Shown: in pieces, positions 52,954 through 64,000 of the stretch
How positions within the stretch are numbered: the stretch's first letter is position 1
How the letters are laid out: each line of letters starts with the position of its first letter
DNA from: Paralithodes platypus
Lineage: Eukaryota > Arthropoda > Malacostraca > Decapoda > Lithodidae
Reading direction: 5' to 3'
DNA: 64,000 nucleotides
Assembly: GCA_032716605.1 (NCBI GenBank)
Contig: CM064572.1
Coordinates: 44,478,703 to 44,542,702, forward strand
Program-made: the position numbers and the translations under genes
Notes under the pieces: model-generated
Database searches by the model: none
What the model was told of the DNA's origin: nothing
Seen by the model: only the letters and a program-made list of their open reading frames with translations

Positions 52954-54048
52954 TTAGACTCTCTCTTGCTTCTCAACTAACATTCTCTCATTTTTATCTT
53001 TCACACCCTTACTGTTTCCCTTGCTACCTTCCCTAGCTTTCTTGACTTCTTTCCAGACCAGTTTCTTACACTCCCTCCATTTTACAGTCAGATTCCTTCC
53101 AAATTCCTCATCTACTCTTCTCTTACTTTCCTTCACTACCCTCTTCACCGCTCTCTTTCTCTTCACGTACCTCGCTCGTTTCTGCCTCTCCAAATCTTCA
53201 TTCCCTCTACTACCCAACCACTCTCTATAGGCTTTCTTCTTGTCTTCCACAGCTATTTTTACCTCTTCTGTCTACCATGCTGTACCTTTCACTCCCCTCC
53301 CTCTTCTCCTCACTCCACACACCTCCTCACATGCTGCACAGATCTCTTCCTTAAACACCATGCTCATCTCTTCCACTTCCTCCATATCTTCCAGGTCGAA
53401 CCCACCTAGTCGTCTTTTTACTGCTCCCCTGTACTCTTCCCTGATTTCCTCCTCCTGTAGCCTCTCCACCCTCCTCACCATTCCACCTTCCTCTCGCCTC
53501 CCTCCAGCTCTCCTCACCCACTTTTTTTGTATCCTAATGTTAGCTACTACTACATAATGATCCGACAGAGCCCCTCCAATACCCCTATACACCCTAGCAT
53601 CCAGCACAAATTTCTTCATTCGTTCATCCACTTACATATAATCGATCAGTGACTTTCGTTCCACCACTGTCTTCTCCTTATCCTTCATCGTCCACACCAC
53701 TTTCCATGTGTACCTGTGTATCATCCTATGTCAGAAGAAGGTGTTGGCTATCCACAGACGCCTCCCCACACATACGTCCACAAGTGCACTACCCTTCCCA
53801 TTCACCTCTGACGGTACCCCCCACCCTCCCACCACTCCATCAACTTTCCTATCACCCACCATACCATTCATATCCCCAATCAGAAATACTCTTTCGTTCT
53901 TGTCAAACTTATCCAGGCACGCCTCCACATTCACCCAGAACTCCTCTTTCTCTCTTACAAGTTTATCTTCTGTCGGAGCATACACACACACAATCACCCA
54001 CGTTTGTATTCCTACTTTCATTCTCACATATACAATCCTTGAACCCAC
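52954..54048 (-). pseudogene. RTE-like endonuclease and linker, frame-broken
   Basis: Minus strand from 54048: WVIVCVYAPTEDKLVREKEE, FLIGDMNGMVGDRKVDG, then, past a break near 53700, GIGGALSDHYVVVANIRIQK (the SDH-type box that ends the endonuclease), and a charged linker (KKAYREWLGSRGNEDLERQK, RVDEEFGRNLTVKWRE). VCVYAPT, GDMN and SDHY are the expected motifs in the expected order. The N-terminal strand of the nuclease is missing or decayed beyond 54.05 kb. Frame breaks near 53265 and 53640-53730. Confidence 0.8.
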
Positions 54049-54412
54049 AGACGTGGGTTCACTCCCACTCTCTCACATCTGTACCCTTCCATTAATTTTG
54101 ATCTCTAGTCATTCCACATACATCCAGCCTGGCATTCACTAACACTTCCATGACCTCTCTCTCTTTTGTGCCATCATTCATGCCACTCACGTTCCATGTA
54201 ACTATTCTCAGAATGTCCGTAAGCTTGTCTATAGTCGGTCGGGGTTCGTCAACACGGTCCGTCCGCATCCGAGGCTGATTGTTCGTTTGTCGTTGCTATG
54301 TATCTTTCACGGGTGGGGGTCGCATGCCCACCGACTCAACCTCTTTAGTCGCCTCTTACGACACGCAGAAGGCACATGGGGCATATTCTAATCCCTTACC
54401 CCCAGGGGTATA

Positions 54413-54610
<198 letters not shown>

Positions 54611-54627
54611 TTAAATGTGTTTCTTTG

Positions 54628-55250
54628 TGTATAAAGGTGACAAAAGGCAAATCTGCCTGTAACAAGTGTCTCCCACAAGGTTGAAAGAGTGACAGAGAGC
54701 CAAAATCAAGGTACGGTAGAGTCAAAATGTCTGGACACACGGAGCTTGATGCAGTTTAAGTCATAGGATGAGGGAAAAACATATTGAGAGAGAGAGAGTT
54801 CCAAAGCTTGCTTGTTGAGTAGCAGAAAGACTGGGAAAACTTGTTCAATCTTGGGTTTGAGAGTTGGACACAATTGGGGTGGGAGTGTGTTGATAAGCGA
54901 GTGCCCCCCACTCTCCGTAAAGAATGCACTGAAAGAGTTCTGAAGAACATTGCTTATTGTAAGAGCGGTAGGAAAGTGAGAGAGATGAAACATTGCGAAA
55001 GATTGTAGGGAATTAGTAAGAGGAGGTAAGTTGATGAGACTAAATGCTTATGACTCTACCCTTTCAAGAAGTGTGGTATTGGTTGAACCTCCCTACAAAT
55101 GTGAACAATACTCAATACAAGGACGCACTGTGCCCCTATACAGAGCAAGAAGCTGTGCGGGGGTAAAGAACCCACTGAGACGGTTGAGCACACCTAACTT
55201 CTGGGAAGCTGTTTTAGAAAGAGTGGTAATATGATCTTTCCAAGAAAGGA
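54628..55250 (-). pseudogene. Jockey-like LINE fragment, RT C-terminus and 3' UTR
   Basis: Minus strand from 55250: KDHITTLSKTASQKL, GVLNRLSGFFTPAQLLALY, then in shifted frames the REAFSLINLPPLTNSLQS-like part, LSFPTALTISNV and the RHFDSTVP end, followed by the GACAAAAGGCAAATCTGCC 3' UTR. It shares the ACAATCTTTCGCAATG deletion with 40.97-41.29 kb. An added (GA)n lies near 54785. Several indels; no complete motif set. Confidence 0.8.
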
Positions 55251-55251
55251 C

Positions 55252-55476
55252 CTGTGCCATCATAGCGACGTCACTGGAGTATCCTCATCCTGGACTGGAT
55301 GGTGGATTTACACTCCTATGACGTCACAGGTCCGGTGTAGACGATTCACAAAATCCTATATACCATTGTTAATAATTATGTTGGTGCCTCTGCATTTTGC
55401 AAGATAATTATGTGCAGGTTGGCGATTATTATTCCATGATTATATCAACCCATGAAACCACCCCCTTTAAAGGTAT
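55252..55476. mobile_element. Foldback D, half copy
   Basis: It matches 21145-21357: GACTGGATGGTGGATTTACA, TATGACGTCACAGGTCCGG, TTGCAAGATAATTATGTGCA, ending near CCCCTTTAAAGG. The left arm is missing. Confidence 0.75.
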
Positions 55477-55479
55477 ATG

Positions 55480-56597
55480 TATAGCAGCCATAATTCAGAT
55501 TAGTTTTTCAACGAGTTTAGACAAATTATATAATCATCCGATCCTTAGCCCACCAATTTTGATCCCCCTTATAAAATACCCATTAATACCCATAAGAATT
55601 TATTTGCTCATCATAGGCCTCCATATATGAAGCTGACAAATATCACTTTCGTTTTGAAAAGGCTAGTCTAAGGTAACTTCCTGTACTTATGGTATTAGGT
55701 ATACGCAGTGAGTAAGAGAGCGGGAAAGAGAGAGAGAGAGAGAGTTTGTGTGTGCCTGTATGTATGTATGTATGTATGTGTGTGTGTGAGTATGTGTGCG
55801 TGCTATAGTCAATCTCTCGCTAGTGTGTATATCTACTCATGTTGGTTCAAGTGTTTATCCCTATTATCTCTTTCTCTCGCTCTCTCTCTCTCTCTGTCTC
55901 TCTGTCTGTCTCACTCTCTCTCTCTATCTATCTATCTATCTCACTTTCATTCTCACTCTCACCCTTTCTCTATCTCTCTCTGCTTCGCCTTCTGCTATGC
56001 TTTCCTTTCCCCTTGCCCTGACTATCGGGTTTGCCATCTCTACCAACATCAAGTCCTGGGCTCGTAAGGTTTGTGTGGGCAGTGTATATATGTAAATCCA
56101 TGTAAATCTATCTCATTATCTTCCCCCCAGCGGTGTGAGTGAGCGAAATAAAAAAAACAAAAAAGTAGAAGAATGCCTAGCGTGCCTGCTCAAGATGTAG
56201 TCATTACAGGAGAAGGCCGGAATATATTTTTTTTATTCAAGCTTATGTTAGAAGACTTTATTCAGCTTAGGAAAGTGCTGAGAGAGGTGGAGTGTATAAT
56301 TAGTTTTGACTGCGTTATTTCCAGGTCTTCTACATTGTGCTAATCGTGCTGCTGCTAAACGATTATATATTATTTAATGGGGATGTGGCTGACTTCAAAG
56401 GTTAATTTAAATAGCTTCAACTTCTTTATTCCTAGAGGTCTTTTCAAAGCTGAATAAATCATAGGTAGATAAAAGAGAGCAATAATGGTAGCATCCGATT
56501 AATAGCGTTAACTCATTAGAGGATGGAAACGATATTCTGTATTTTATTCATGGCAATAATAGAAGATTTTATTCAGCTTAGGATGAAGTAGTGGGCG
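55480..56597. repeat. Block K, right arm
   Basis: Reverse complement of 36760-38068 plus 40085-40275. It contains a repeat E copy (55.98-56.13 kb, minus) and CT/TGTA microsatellites, but lacks the MITE-B, the T-run retroposon and the 1.9-kb insertion of the left arm. Confidence 0.75.
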
Positions 56598-56950
56598 TTA
56601 AGGGGGTGACCTGCTTTTGTTCTCTCTTTTTCTCTCTATCTCTAGCATGTATCCATTCCGCCCCATTCAGCCTACTGTTTTAAGACGTTTTCCTCCATCC
56701 AAGTATCAATTTCGTCCTGGCGAGCGATAGCCAGCCAGTATTGTATGGAGAACTCCTGCATCGTCGGAGATATTTTTCTATCGAAAAATGTGCAAATTTA
56801 ACTTGCTGTCAAAAACATTTAAAATAGTATGCTGGCTCGCTACCACTCGCCAGGAAAAAAACGACGCCTGCATGGGGATAAACGTCTTAAAACAGTAGGC
56901 TCAATGGGGCCGAATGGATACAACCCAGAGAGAGAGGGAGAGATAGGAAA
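56598..56950. mobile_element. MITE-B copy, right arm only
   Basis: It begins TTAAGGGGGTGACCTGC and carries TCAATTTCGTCCTGGCGAGC facing GCTCGCTACCACTCGCCAGG; the right TTAA end is not clear. The left arm has no insertion at the matching place (36774). Confidence 0.7.
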
Positions 56951-56962
56951 ACAAGATATTTG

Positions 56963-57106
56963 AAAAATGTCTTTCATCAAATAACAGGCTTCGAACTATC
57001 TTATTTAACCATGTTTACTACCAGAAATCCTTTTTAAACTGCACACAATCGTCTAAATATAGCTAGAATAAATTTGAAAATATGTCGCTGGTACAGAAGG
57101 GGTTAA
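56963..57106 (+). mobile_element. MITE-P right part
   Basis: CAGGCTTCGAACTATC, AATCGTCTAAATATAGC and GGTACAGAAGGGGTTAA match the 57.86-58.07 kb copy; the left end is missing. Confidence 0.7.
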
Positions 57107-57460
57107 GGAGAGATGGCCTTATTTATTTGCTTAGAATTTGGATTTATTTAATATGTTTTAGTTTCCTCCCTAGACTTCCATCAAGCTGTAAAACACATCC
57201 CATTAGACCCCCCTTCAAGAAAAATGTGTATTATGTTCGGGCCAAATGCCGGTTACTCCTAAAATTACAGGCTCGCTATCGCTGACAAGGAAAAAAAATC
57301 GACACCTAAATTGCACGAAAAGTCTTAATATTGACAAAGAAATGGGGTGTAAAGTCTTAAAATCGCCCAACAAATGGGCCGAACGTCATACAATCTGAAA
57401 AACAATGGGGCTAAACACAAGGGAGAAGGGGTGCCAGAAAAACCAGCCCATCTCCCCTAA
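57103..57460 (-). mobile_element. MITE-A copy sharing a TTAA with MITE-P
   Basis: TTAAGGAGAGATGGCC ... GCCCATCTCCCCTAA, 358 bp. Its left TTAA is also the last four bases of the MITE-P. Confidence 0.8.
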
Positions 57461-57465
57461 CTACC

Positions 57466-57855
57466 TGAGCCGCTGAGGAGTTCTTTTTGAATATCGGTAA
57501 ACCTGGGTCGAGCCGTTATCTATTAATTGACCACTTGTGAGTTTCGTTCTGTAAGGAAGTTGGAGCTGTAGACATCTGTAGACAGCTAAAATACGGTGGT
57601 AGTACATTTACAAATACAAAAAACCTAATGCAGCATATTTGTGTTTGTATCTGTCAGCAACCCACATTATCATTGCATTTCTGTTTAATAGCGATGTTTA
57701 CGGCTCTAAATTCCTTATAGCCAGAAACTCGCAAGCTGTTCTGAATTTGGGCCTCTGGGAAATGTTGTTACTGAAGAGGAGTGTGTGTGTAAACGAGTGT
57801 GTGCGTGTGCGTGTATGTAAATATTGTGTGCTGTGATAGAACCACGCCAACAGGG
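57466..57855. repeat. Block H2, right arm
   Basis: Reverse complement of 26700-26985 up to about 57770 (TTGAATATCGGTAAACC, TGCATTTCTGTTTAATAGCG); then a GT-rich stretch without match. Confidence 0.7.
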
Positions 57856-58069
57856 TTAACCCCTTCTGTACCGGCGACGTTCTTTTAACTTTTTCCTGGC
57901 TACTATTAGACGACTTTATTCAGTTTCAAATGCGCCTCCATCAACTAACAAGCTTCGAACTATCTTACTTAACCCTTTTTACTACCACAGATCCTTCTTA
58001 AACTGCACGAAATCCTCTAAATATAGCTAAACTGAAATGAAAAGAAAACGTCGCCTGTACAGAAGTTAA
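57856..58069 (+). mobile_element. MITE-P, full-length, TTAA-flanked
   Basis: TTAACCCCTTCTGTACCGG ... CGCCTGTACAGAAGTTAA, 214 bp, lying between H2 and H1 of the right arm. Confidence 0.8.
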
Positions 58070-58555
58070 AGGGACAGACAGTGATCAGCTGATCGCTAGG
58101 ATAACGTCGGGTTGAGTCAAATGAGTCTCTCCATTCGCTTTCAACAGGTTCTATAAATTGTACTTCTATGATTATGCTATCCCTAACAATACTAACTCTA
58201 TTCATGTACATCATAAGCGCAGGTAAGCTAATCAGGTATATTTTAGTGGCTAATAATAGTTGGTATATAATATAGGCTAGATCTTCCCTTGTATGTTTTG
58301 ATTGTGACGGAGTGAGTGAAGTGATATAGGCGATATTTTAACCGAAATATTTAGGGTGCCGGGAAGAGTCAGCACCTTAATGTCCTTCGTACTTCGATCA
58401 CGAAGTCATGGTGTACCTCTGGAAGCGATAAGGAGAAATACAGTGATGGAAATTAAGGTAAATAAGCTGTCGTCATTGTCCGCATCTGATCCTATGAGTT
58501 TCATCAACAAGTTTCACGCAGTGTTAAATTGTATCCTTTGACCTCCAACAATTTC
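58070..58555. repeat. Block H1, right arm
   Basis: Reverse complement of 25565-26050 throughout. Shared text includes ACGGAGTGAGTGAAGTGAT, CGAAATATTTAGGGTGCCGG and CCGCATCTGATCCTATGAGT. Confidence 0.75.
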
Positions 58556-59397
58556 AGGAGTATATATTTATATATTTATTCATTTCTCAACAACCTACAC
58601 CCTTTTCTTGTCTGGGTAGTAATTACCGAAACTACCACTAATTATTTCTTAATATTTGAAGGCTATTATAGACTAAGAATGTTGCAAAGATCATATTAAA
58701 ATGTGTTTCAACCTCCGGAGATACATTTTATATGCACTATATAAAGTACTGTAAAAACCAAAAAAAAAATCTATAACGCTCCCTATTGACGGCAGTGAAA
58801 CTCTTATTAAGCCCCTACTGTTAAAATAGATGCTGATTTCAATAAGTCATGGGGGGGGGGGGGTGAGAGGAAACAAAGCCCCCCCTCAACCCATCCTGTA
58901 TCCAAAGGCAAAACAAATTGTATATTTACTCTGAAAACGACATACATCTGAGTATTTTAAGATCGTTGGATTATGGGAGAAATATAATTTTCCGGGAATT
59001 GTAACTCATTTCGGTATGTATTAAGCAAACCACTCACCAATTTTCATGACAATTTTGAAATGCATGTTGGAATCCCTTTAAACTGTACTTCATTTTTATG
59101 TTAGTTTGATAATTTGGAAAAATCGATTAAGGGAGAAAATTAACATTAAAAATGATTTGTAAAAAGTCTCCCATAAACGGCGGCCCGCTATGTTATTGTA
59201 ATGTGCGGCCTAATTTCGTCTGTTAATTCACTTTCGCCTTAATTGGAACCCCTATGAAGTATATATAACAGATTATGATGACATAAGTGACGGGTGTTTA
59301 GAGGGGGCAGAGCTCCCCCTTCAACATATTACGTGTCCCACAGTAACTTCTATTATATAAACAACCCAAGAATTTTCACAGATTTTTTAAATTTCAT
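58556..59397. other. AT-rich DNA with two copies of repeat F
   Basis: F copies at 58838-58915 (G-run, then AAAGCCCCCCCTCAACCC) and 59270-59345 (GGGGGCAGAGCTCCCCC). The remainder is unrecognised. Confidence 0.5.
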
Positions 59398-59476
59398 TTA
59401 GGTTAGGTTAGGTTAGGTTAGGTTAGCAGATTAGGTTAGGTTAGGTTAGGTTAGGTTAGGTTATGGTTAGGTTAGC
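59398..59476 (+). repeat. Interstitial (TTAGG)n block
   Basis: About 14 TTAGG units in two runs broken by CAGA and ATGG. Confidence 0.95.
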
Positions 59477-59690
59477 ATTTTGGGGTTTTCTTAAGTTGAA
59501 AAACAAGAAAATCCGAGCCAACTTCTTTTTTGCACTTACTGTCTTTTATGCAGCTGAAAAATCTTAAAATCCGAGCCAACTTTTGCCTAAACTTGGCTCG
59601 GGTTATTTTCATTTTGAGGTTTTCTCAAGTTGAAAAACAACAAAAGCCGAGCCAACTTTCATCATAAAAGTCATTATATCGCCTTTTTAT
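59477..59690. repeat. Repeats with CCGAGCCAACTT
   Basis: CCGAGCCAACTT occurs at about 59513, 59569 and 59647, with the inverted AACTTGGCTCGG near 59590; TTGAAAAACAA also repeats. Looks like a small decayed foldback. Confidence 0.55.
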
Positions 59691-60720
59691 GTCTTTAACC
59701 TCACATTTTCCCTGATCTTCATAGCCCTCCCCACTATCGGGCGCCGTGTCTTAAGATCGTTGGATAAAGGGGAAAACGATTTTTGCGGAGGTTGAAACTA
59801 ATGTCAATCACTATATATTGATGCAAATAAACTAATACTAAACAAACAAACAAAATGAAAAAAATTGGTGGGTGGTTTCCTTAATATTTTCACTAATTTC
59901 AACTATTGTATAATGATGAAAACTACCTGAAACCAAAAAGAAAAACCATGGGAAAATTATTGGTAGTTCCGGTTATATTTTCCCTGGTCTGATACTGGTA
60001 ATAGAAACGATCTAATACCGTTTTTAATGTGTTTTTCGACTTGAATATAACAGTTTGCCGCCTCTTCCGATCGTCGGTGTGTTGACATGACGCTCGACGT
60101 TTGTTACGTTTGCTGTTGTTTTATTGCCCCCTGCTGGCAATATATATGATGATGACAATAAGTCTATGGGAAAGGGGGCTCCCCCCCCCCCCTCAACACA
60201 TACTGTATCACACGGCCTAAATATAAATTGAACCCCCAATATGGAAAATAAGTTAGATGTGCGAAGTAGCCTACTAACCTAGAGCGCTATGTAAACAAAA
60301 CGATCGACGTTACTCCCGCGAACGCAACTTTTCCACTGAGTTATCTTTATATTTCGTCTAATATTATTAATATTAGAGTTTTCCATTTCCTTTTTGGGTG
60401 TTTCGTATACCAGAAAAGAGTGTAGCTCGGTGTTAGATGCGTGGAAACCTTATAAAAAGTCTCTAATAAGTTCGTGGTGGTACTGTAGGCCTACTTGTAA
60501 ACTGCGCACGCCGCTAAAGTAAAATTCTACCCATTATTATTTGCAGTTACGGCATATAATCGACCAAATGAGATTGTTGTGAGTCCTGTAGAGGGCTGTT
60601 CTCGGGCATGGCGATGTGCGGGGTTATGGGAGAAGGATTGGGATGAATTTGATTATTAATATATTCATTAGTCATCATAATACATTTGAATTTACCGAAG
60701 CGAAGCGTTACAACTAGGTA
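59691..60720. other. Mostly unassigned; repeat F and block G right copy
   Basis: Repeat F at 60147-60215 (GATGATGACAATAAGTCTAT, C-run, CTCAACACATACTGTATC). Block G at 60597-60700 pairs inverted with 23446-23540. Nothing else recognised. Confidence 0.5.
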
Positions 60721-61794
60721 TCATAAATTATCATTCGTGTAGCAGTGTGTTGATATCACGTCTCAACATACATTAATGGCCATTCACTTAAATTCATCAT
60801 CAATCATTATTAATCATCATCCAGCATTATAATTACGGGTTCGAGCCCTGCGGGGAACCCCTATTGTAATAATTAAATCTTCTTATTCTTCCAAATTATT
60901 TTTCCACGCCGGTTTTTACGCATTAACTCCAGAACCGCTTTTTGGTTCGGAATCAAACTTTCACACAAGGTTGCGTTTTTGTATTGGACAACTTTTGGTA
61001 TACTAAACATCCGAAATGGCGGCCAAACAGGTCCGTGGCAGCCCATTTCCCGGGAAATTTGACACGTCAATACCGTCTCTCCCACTCATAGGAAATGATT
61101 GGGCTTTGGCATAAGGACTCCATAATGCTCCGCAAATGTTATGGAGAAGGTTTTGCTTTGCAATTGGGTTTTTTCCGGCAATCTTGAAAAAACCTCGAAA
61201 ACACTTAAAATCCACATCTTGAAAACTACGTGGATGATCAAAGCCATGTTTGCGAAGTTCGGTGAGGCTCGCAATTCCAAACGTTTTGGTACCAATAGAA
61301 TAGAAATTGGTGGAATAGTTTGGCCGCAGCATTGAAAACTGTCTATTCAAAAATTACTTTAAAACCGTATTAGCTACCCACACAACGTTTTCAGTCTTCA
61401 GTCTATAGGTTTCCCCGCATCCCCTAGTTTTGCTTAATAATTGTTAGATATATCATTCAGATCCATACATTTTTTTAATTTAAGTATCTCAAAATAGTTG
61501 AGTCCCTACGAATTCCACCAATTATTTAACCAACCTACCTATACATACCTACCCTACCAAATAATAATGATAATTCAAATTTATTCTTGGTGAATAGCAG
61601 AGTATTGGCTAAGGATTTTACCAATTCCTCCCTTTGCCAAATGCTTAGTTTAATAACAAAGTTCTAGACCTTTAAAATTTTGACAATTTTTGAGAGAGAG
61701 AGAGAGAGTGACAGACATTTCGTTTCGCTCCACCTTTTCCCAGTCGTCACTATGGAGTTGCCATTTGTCAAATTATGGTCAGAAATTCGTATAC
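60721..61794. other. Unassigned DNA
   Basis: Minus-strand frames of 70 and 115 codons overlap near 61.0 kb but show no domain. A B-box-like GGGTTCGAGCCC is at 60838-60849 without a convincing A box. Short (GA)n at 61693-61708. Confidence 0.4.
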
Positions 61795-62190
61795 CACGGG
61801 TGGATGGGACTCGTTAGCCTTGGTCGGCAACTCATCTAGGGGAGACAACCTTATACAAATCCGGGTGGATGGGACTCGTCAGCCTTGGTTGGCAACCTGT
61901 CTAGGGGAGTAAACCTGATAAAAATCCGTACTGCTTACCTAAGGGTAAGGTAGGTTAGTGGATGGATTAGCCGAACACCACTGTAGAAAAATAGTGCTAA
62001 CAAGATACACAGAGGGCCTCGGAGTCGGACGGATCCTAATTTGAGTGGTCAATCCTGTAAGTCCTTCAATAAACTGGCTTGGGTTTTCCCTCTCACAGGG
62101 AATAGGTCTGCTTGGGGACATTCTGTGTATGGCCACCCTCGTAAGGGGAGTAAGGCGTCCGGCAATAGATAGATAGATAGAAATTCGTAT
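61795..62190 (+). mobile_element. SINE-like unit with an RTE-type 3' tail
   Basis: The 5' part repeats GGGTGGATGGGACTCGT...CTAGGGGAG twice in tandem (61.80 and 61.86 kb). The 3' end, GGCCACCCTCGTAAGGGG, AAGGCGTCCGGCAATAG and (ATAG)n, is that of the RTE-like LINEs at 18.6 and 24.4 kb. No coding capacity. Confidence 0.5.
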
Positions 62191-62422
62191 TTACATATAT
62201 TATCCTGTGTATAAATGTAACCCTTAGACATGTCTCTATTAATTAATATTATCTAACAGGATTCATGATATATATACAAGGCTAGATAATCATCGGAAGT
62301 ACTTATTTGTCTTCGGAAAGGTGAAATCAATATTTTGCACAAATGGTAGGTATTAATATCTGTGCTACACAAATACACCGGTACATCTTAAACAAACCAT
62401 ATATAGTGTCCTACGACTTGAT

Positions 62423-63187
62423 CTACCTATACATATTAAACGTTCTTTTGAGAAAAAGTGACAGATTCTTCATACATTTTAAGTTAGTATTATTCATTAA
62501 CAGTATATATTTATACTGTGTTGGGTTATGCCTGTAGTAATGAGAAATATATATATTCCTTAACTGTACAATATCCTCATTTTGACAAATTAATAAACAA
62601 CAAATTATATTCGTCCTCCACCACATTCTCATTACATTTAGTACATACAGTACCCTGTCTTCTCTATCAATATTTCTGTGTCTACCAGTAATAACTAGTA
62701 ATGTATTATTACTTTTTCTCAGTTTACTTATAGCTAGTCTCTCTCCCTTATCCAATTTCACAAGATAATCCTCCATACTGAAGACAAATTTATAAGTTCT
62801 ATAGCTACTACAAATGGCCTTACTTAACAAATTATTATTCAATTTTGTTATCGATTGATCTTTAAGCTGTTGTTCTATTGCCAATCTGAACCAGGCTGGG
62901 TTTATTACATTTTGTGACAACCAGACTCCAGACATCCCACAGTCATTACACATACTGTTAACACAATTCAACCAATGTGAAGTATAAACACCAACCTGAT
63001 CCAAATGTAACAAACACTTGTACATTATATAACTTAACTTACTTGTTTTACCAGTAATTAATCTCGCCCAGTAAACCATTATTGAACACTTAATATTTAT
63101 GTCTATAGGATATTCACCAAGTTCTCCATACACCATGGCATTACTTGTATACTTATGAACATATAATGTATGCTTTAAAAACTTCAA
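62423..63187 (-). CDS. C-terminal domain of the LINE ORF, open 254 codons
   Basis: The frame reads GELGEYPIDINIKCSIMVYW, ARLITGKTSKLSYIMYKCLL, QVGVYTSHWLNCVNSMCNDC, GMSGVWLSQ, IEQQLKDQSI, CSSYRTYKFVFSMEDYLVKL, ISKLRKSNNTLLVITGRH, then a decayed Cys/His part and ends at 62423. This Y-x-R-x-x-K/YW...TGR layout is familiar from C-terminal regions of several invertebrate LINE ORFs, often ending in a Cys/His cluster; its biochemical role is not established. The first Met is internal, since the true start is far upstream. Upstream polymerase is frame-broken, so the copy is probably dead. Confidence 0.65.
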   Translation of the reverse strand: MKFLKHTLYVHKYTSNAMVYGELGEYPIDINIKCSIMVYWARLITGKTSKLSYIMYKCLLHLDQVGVYTSHWLNCVNSMCNDCGMSGVWLSQNVINPAWFRLAIEQQLKDQSITKLNNNLLSKAICSSYRTYKFVFSMEDYLVKLDKGERLAISKLRKSNNTLLVITGRHRNIDREDRVLYVLNVMRMWWRTNIICCLLICQNEDIVQLRNIYISHYYRHNPTQYKYILLMNNTNLKCMKNLSLFLKRTFNMYR

Positions 63188-64000
63188 ATTAAACTGTTCT
63201 AATTCTCAAATAACATAATGTCCCCATACCTCAGCAGCATACAACATAACTGGTCTATCCATTGTTTTAAACAATTCAAGCTGTATATCAACTGGTAAAT
63301 TAAATGTTCTGCATTCACTAATCAATGAGTACATAACCCTTGTAGCTTGCTGTTTTAATTCGAATTATCTTTGGTGGAATCTGCCATTGTAATTAAAGGT
63401 TAAAGCCAAATATTTATATTCACCTGTCACTTCAATGTCTGTTGTCCCAAGTTTAAAGTTATACCTCCCAGTATCTACCTTTCCTCTACTAAATATAACG
63501 ATTTATGTTTTTCTACAGTTTACTTTCAATTTCCAGTTGTTACAATAAACTTCCAATGCTAACAAGGTACTTTGCATGCTATCTTCACTATCACATAATA
63601 TTACTGTATCATCAGCATACATTAATACAAATAATTTAAGATATGTATCAAGAACATCATCATTGAAATCTAAAACATTAGTTATTTTGTAGTAACTGTT
63701 CCTCTATATCATTTACATAAAAGGCAAAAAGTAAAGGTGACAAGTTTTCTCCTTGCCTTACACCCTTGTTACATATAAATGTATCAGACACCTGTTGAAT
63801 GAACATAACACAAAATGTTATGTTGTTATACATGTTTTTAATTACCCTTAATATCTTACCATTTACATTCTGACTCACCAGTTTATATCACAGTCCTTCT
63901 CTCCATACCATATCAAAGGCTTTCTGGTAGTCCACAAACAAGCAAAACAATTATGTTTTCCAGCAAAACAAGTCAATTATTGATTTAAGTAAGAAAATAT
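63188..64000 (-). pseudogene. Reverse transcriptase of the right-edge LINE, partial
   Basis: Minus strand: LFCLFVDYQKAFDMVWRE just at the edge (near 63900-63950; motif A Asp), GKILRVIKNMYNNITFCVMF, then a FICNKGVRQGENLSPLLFAF motif (63.75 kb), after a break LMYADDTVILCDSEDSM (near 63600-63630; catalytic Asp pair), LALEVYCNNWKLKVNC and YKYLALTFNYNG. Motif order is right but frame changes occur near 63680, 63500 and 63190. The N-terminus is outside the window. Confidence 0.75.

Larger units (their letters stand above)
52305..54400 (-). mobile_element. RTE-like LINE, 5' half (endonuclease and RT fingers)
   Basis: About 2.1 kb of a minus-strand LINE running from a 5' UTR-like region (54.05-54.40 kb) through endonuclease to the RT fingers and first palm motif, cut at the (TA)n tract. 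The 8.2 and 24.4 kb copies hold the complementary 3' halves of related elements. Confidence 0.8.
62340..64000 (-). mobile_element. LINE running off the right edge
   Basis: A minus-strand RT-bearing LINE whose 5' part lies beyond the window. AT-rich like the 41.3-43.2 kb element, but a different family. Confidence 0.75.

Noticed and set aside
61003..61350. 115-codon minus-strand ORF as a gene
   Set aside because: No recognised domain, overlaps another equally open frame, and no splice or start context supports it.
62423..63187. Host protein-coding exon of 254 codons
   Set aside because: The peptide matches the C-terminal layout of LINE ORFs, and RT motifs lie just upstream on the same strand.

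Overview
This is eukaryotic, repeat-dominated DNA with no host gene that I can support. It holds (TTAGG)n arthropod-type telomeric repeat blocks at 16.14 and 59.40 kb, dense GA, TA, ACT and TGG microsatellites, tRNA-derived SINE heads, at least five kinds of non-LTR retrotransposon remnant, a Penelope-like element and many short TTAA- or TA-flanked inverted-repeat elements. I infer an arthropod, most likely a decapod crustacean; this is an inference from repeat content, not from a marker gene.

Layout. 1-10.5 kb: a 70-bp-period GGCATCC array, many copies of a TTAA-flanked MITE (called MITE-A here), a nearly complete Jockey-like LINE (2.9-6.0 kb) and an RTE-like LINE inserted in a TA-flanked MITE (8.2-9.4 kb). 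10.5-17 kb: microsatellites, a poly-A/(TAG)n-tailed retroposon, unassigned DNA, and a foldback element built around a telomeric repeat block. 17-25 kb: Jockey and RTE-like fragments, a TGACGTCA-rich foldback, and a cluster of (TAG)n-tailed elements with a zinc-plus-nuclease-like C-terminal domain. 25-43 kb: SINEs, foldbacks, compound minisatellites, a second Jockey-like family, a 1.9 kb TG...CA insertion and a third LINE type. 43.2-45.2 kb: a 17/34/119-bp minisatellite. 46-51 kb: a young inverted duplication around a 0.8 kb foldback. 50.8-52.1 kb: tail-to-head Penelope-like pieces. 52.3-54.4 kb: endonuclease plus RT of an RTE-like LINE. 54.6-60.7 kb: sequence matching 23-41 kb in inverted order. 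61.8-64 kb: a SINE-like unit ending like the RTE-like LINEs, and a LINE running off the right edge.

The most interesting structure is one that no single element explains. Seven separate blocks of the left half (23.5, 25.8, 26.8, 36.8-38.1, 40.1, 41.1 and 46.7 kb) recur in the right half on the opposite strand and in exactly reversed order (60.6, 58.3, 57.6, 56.1, 55.6, 55.1 and 49.6 kb). This suggests an old, much-interrupted palindromic duplication centred near 48 kb. Elements present in one arm and missing from the other give filled and empty insertion sites. All homologies were read by eye; identities are estimates and no database was searched. In this annotation, + for MITE-A is the orientation that reads GCGAGCGATAGCGAGCC.
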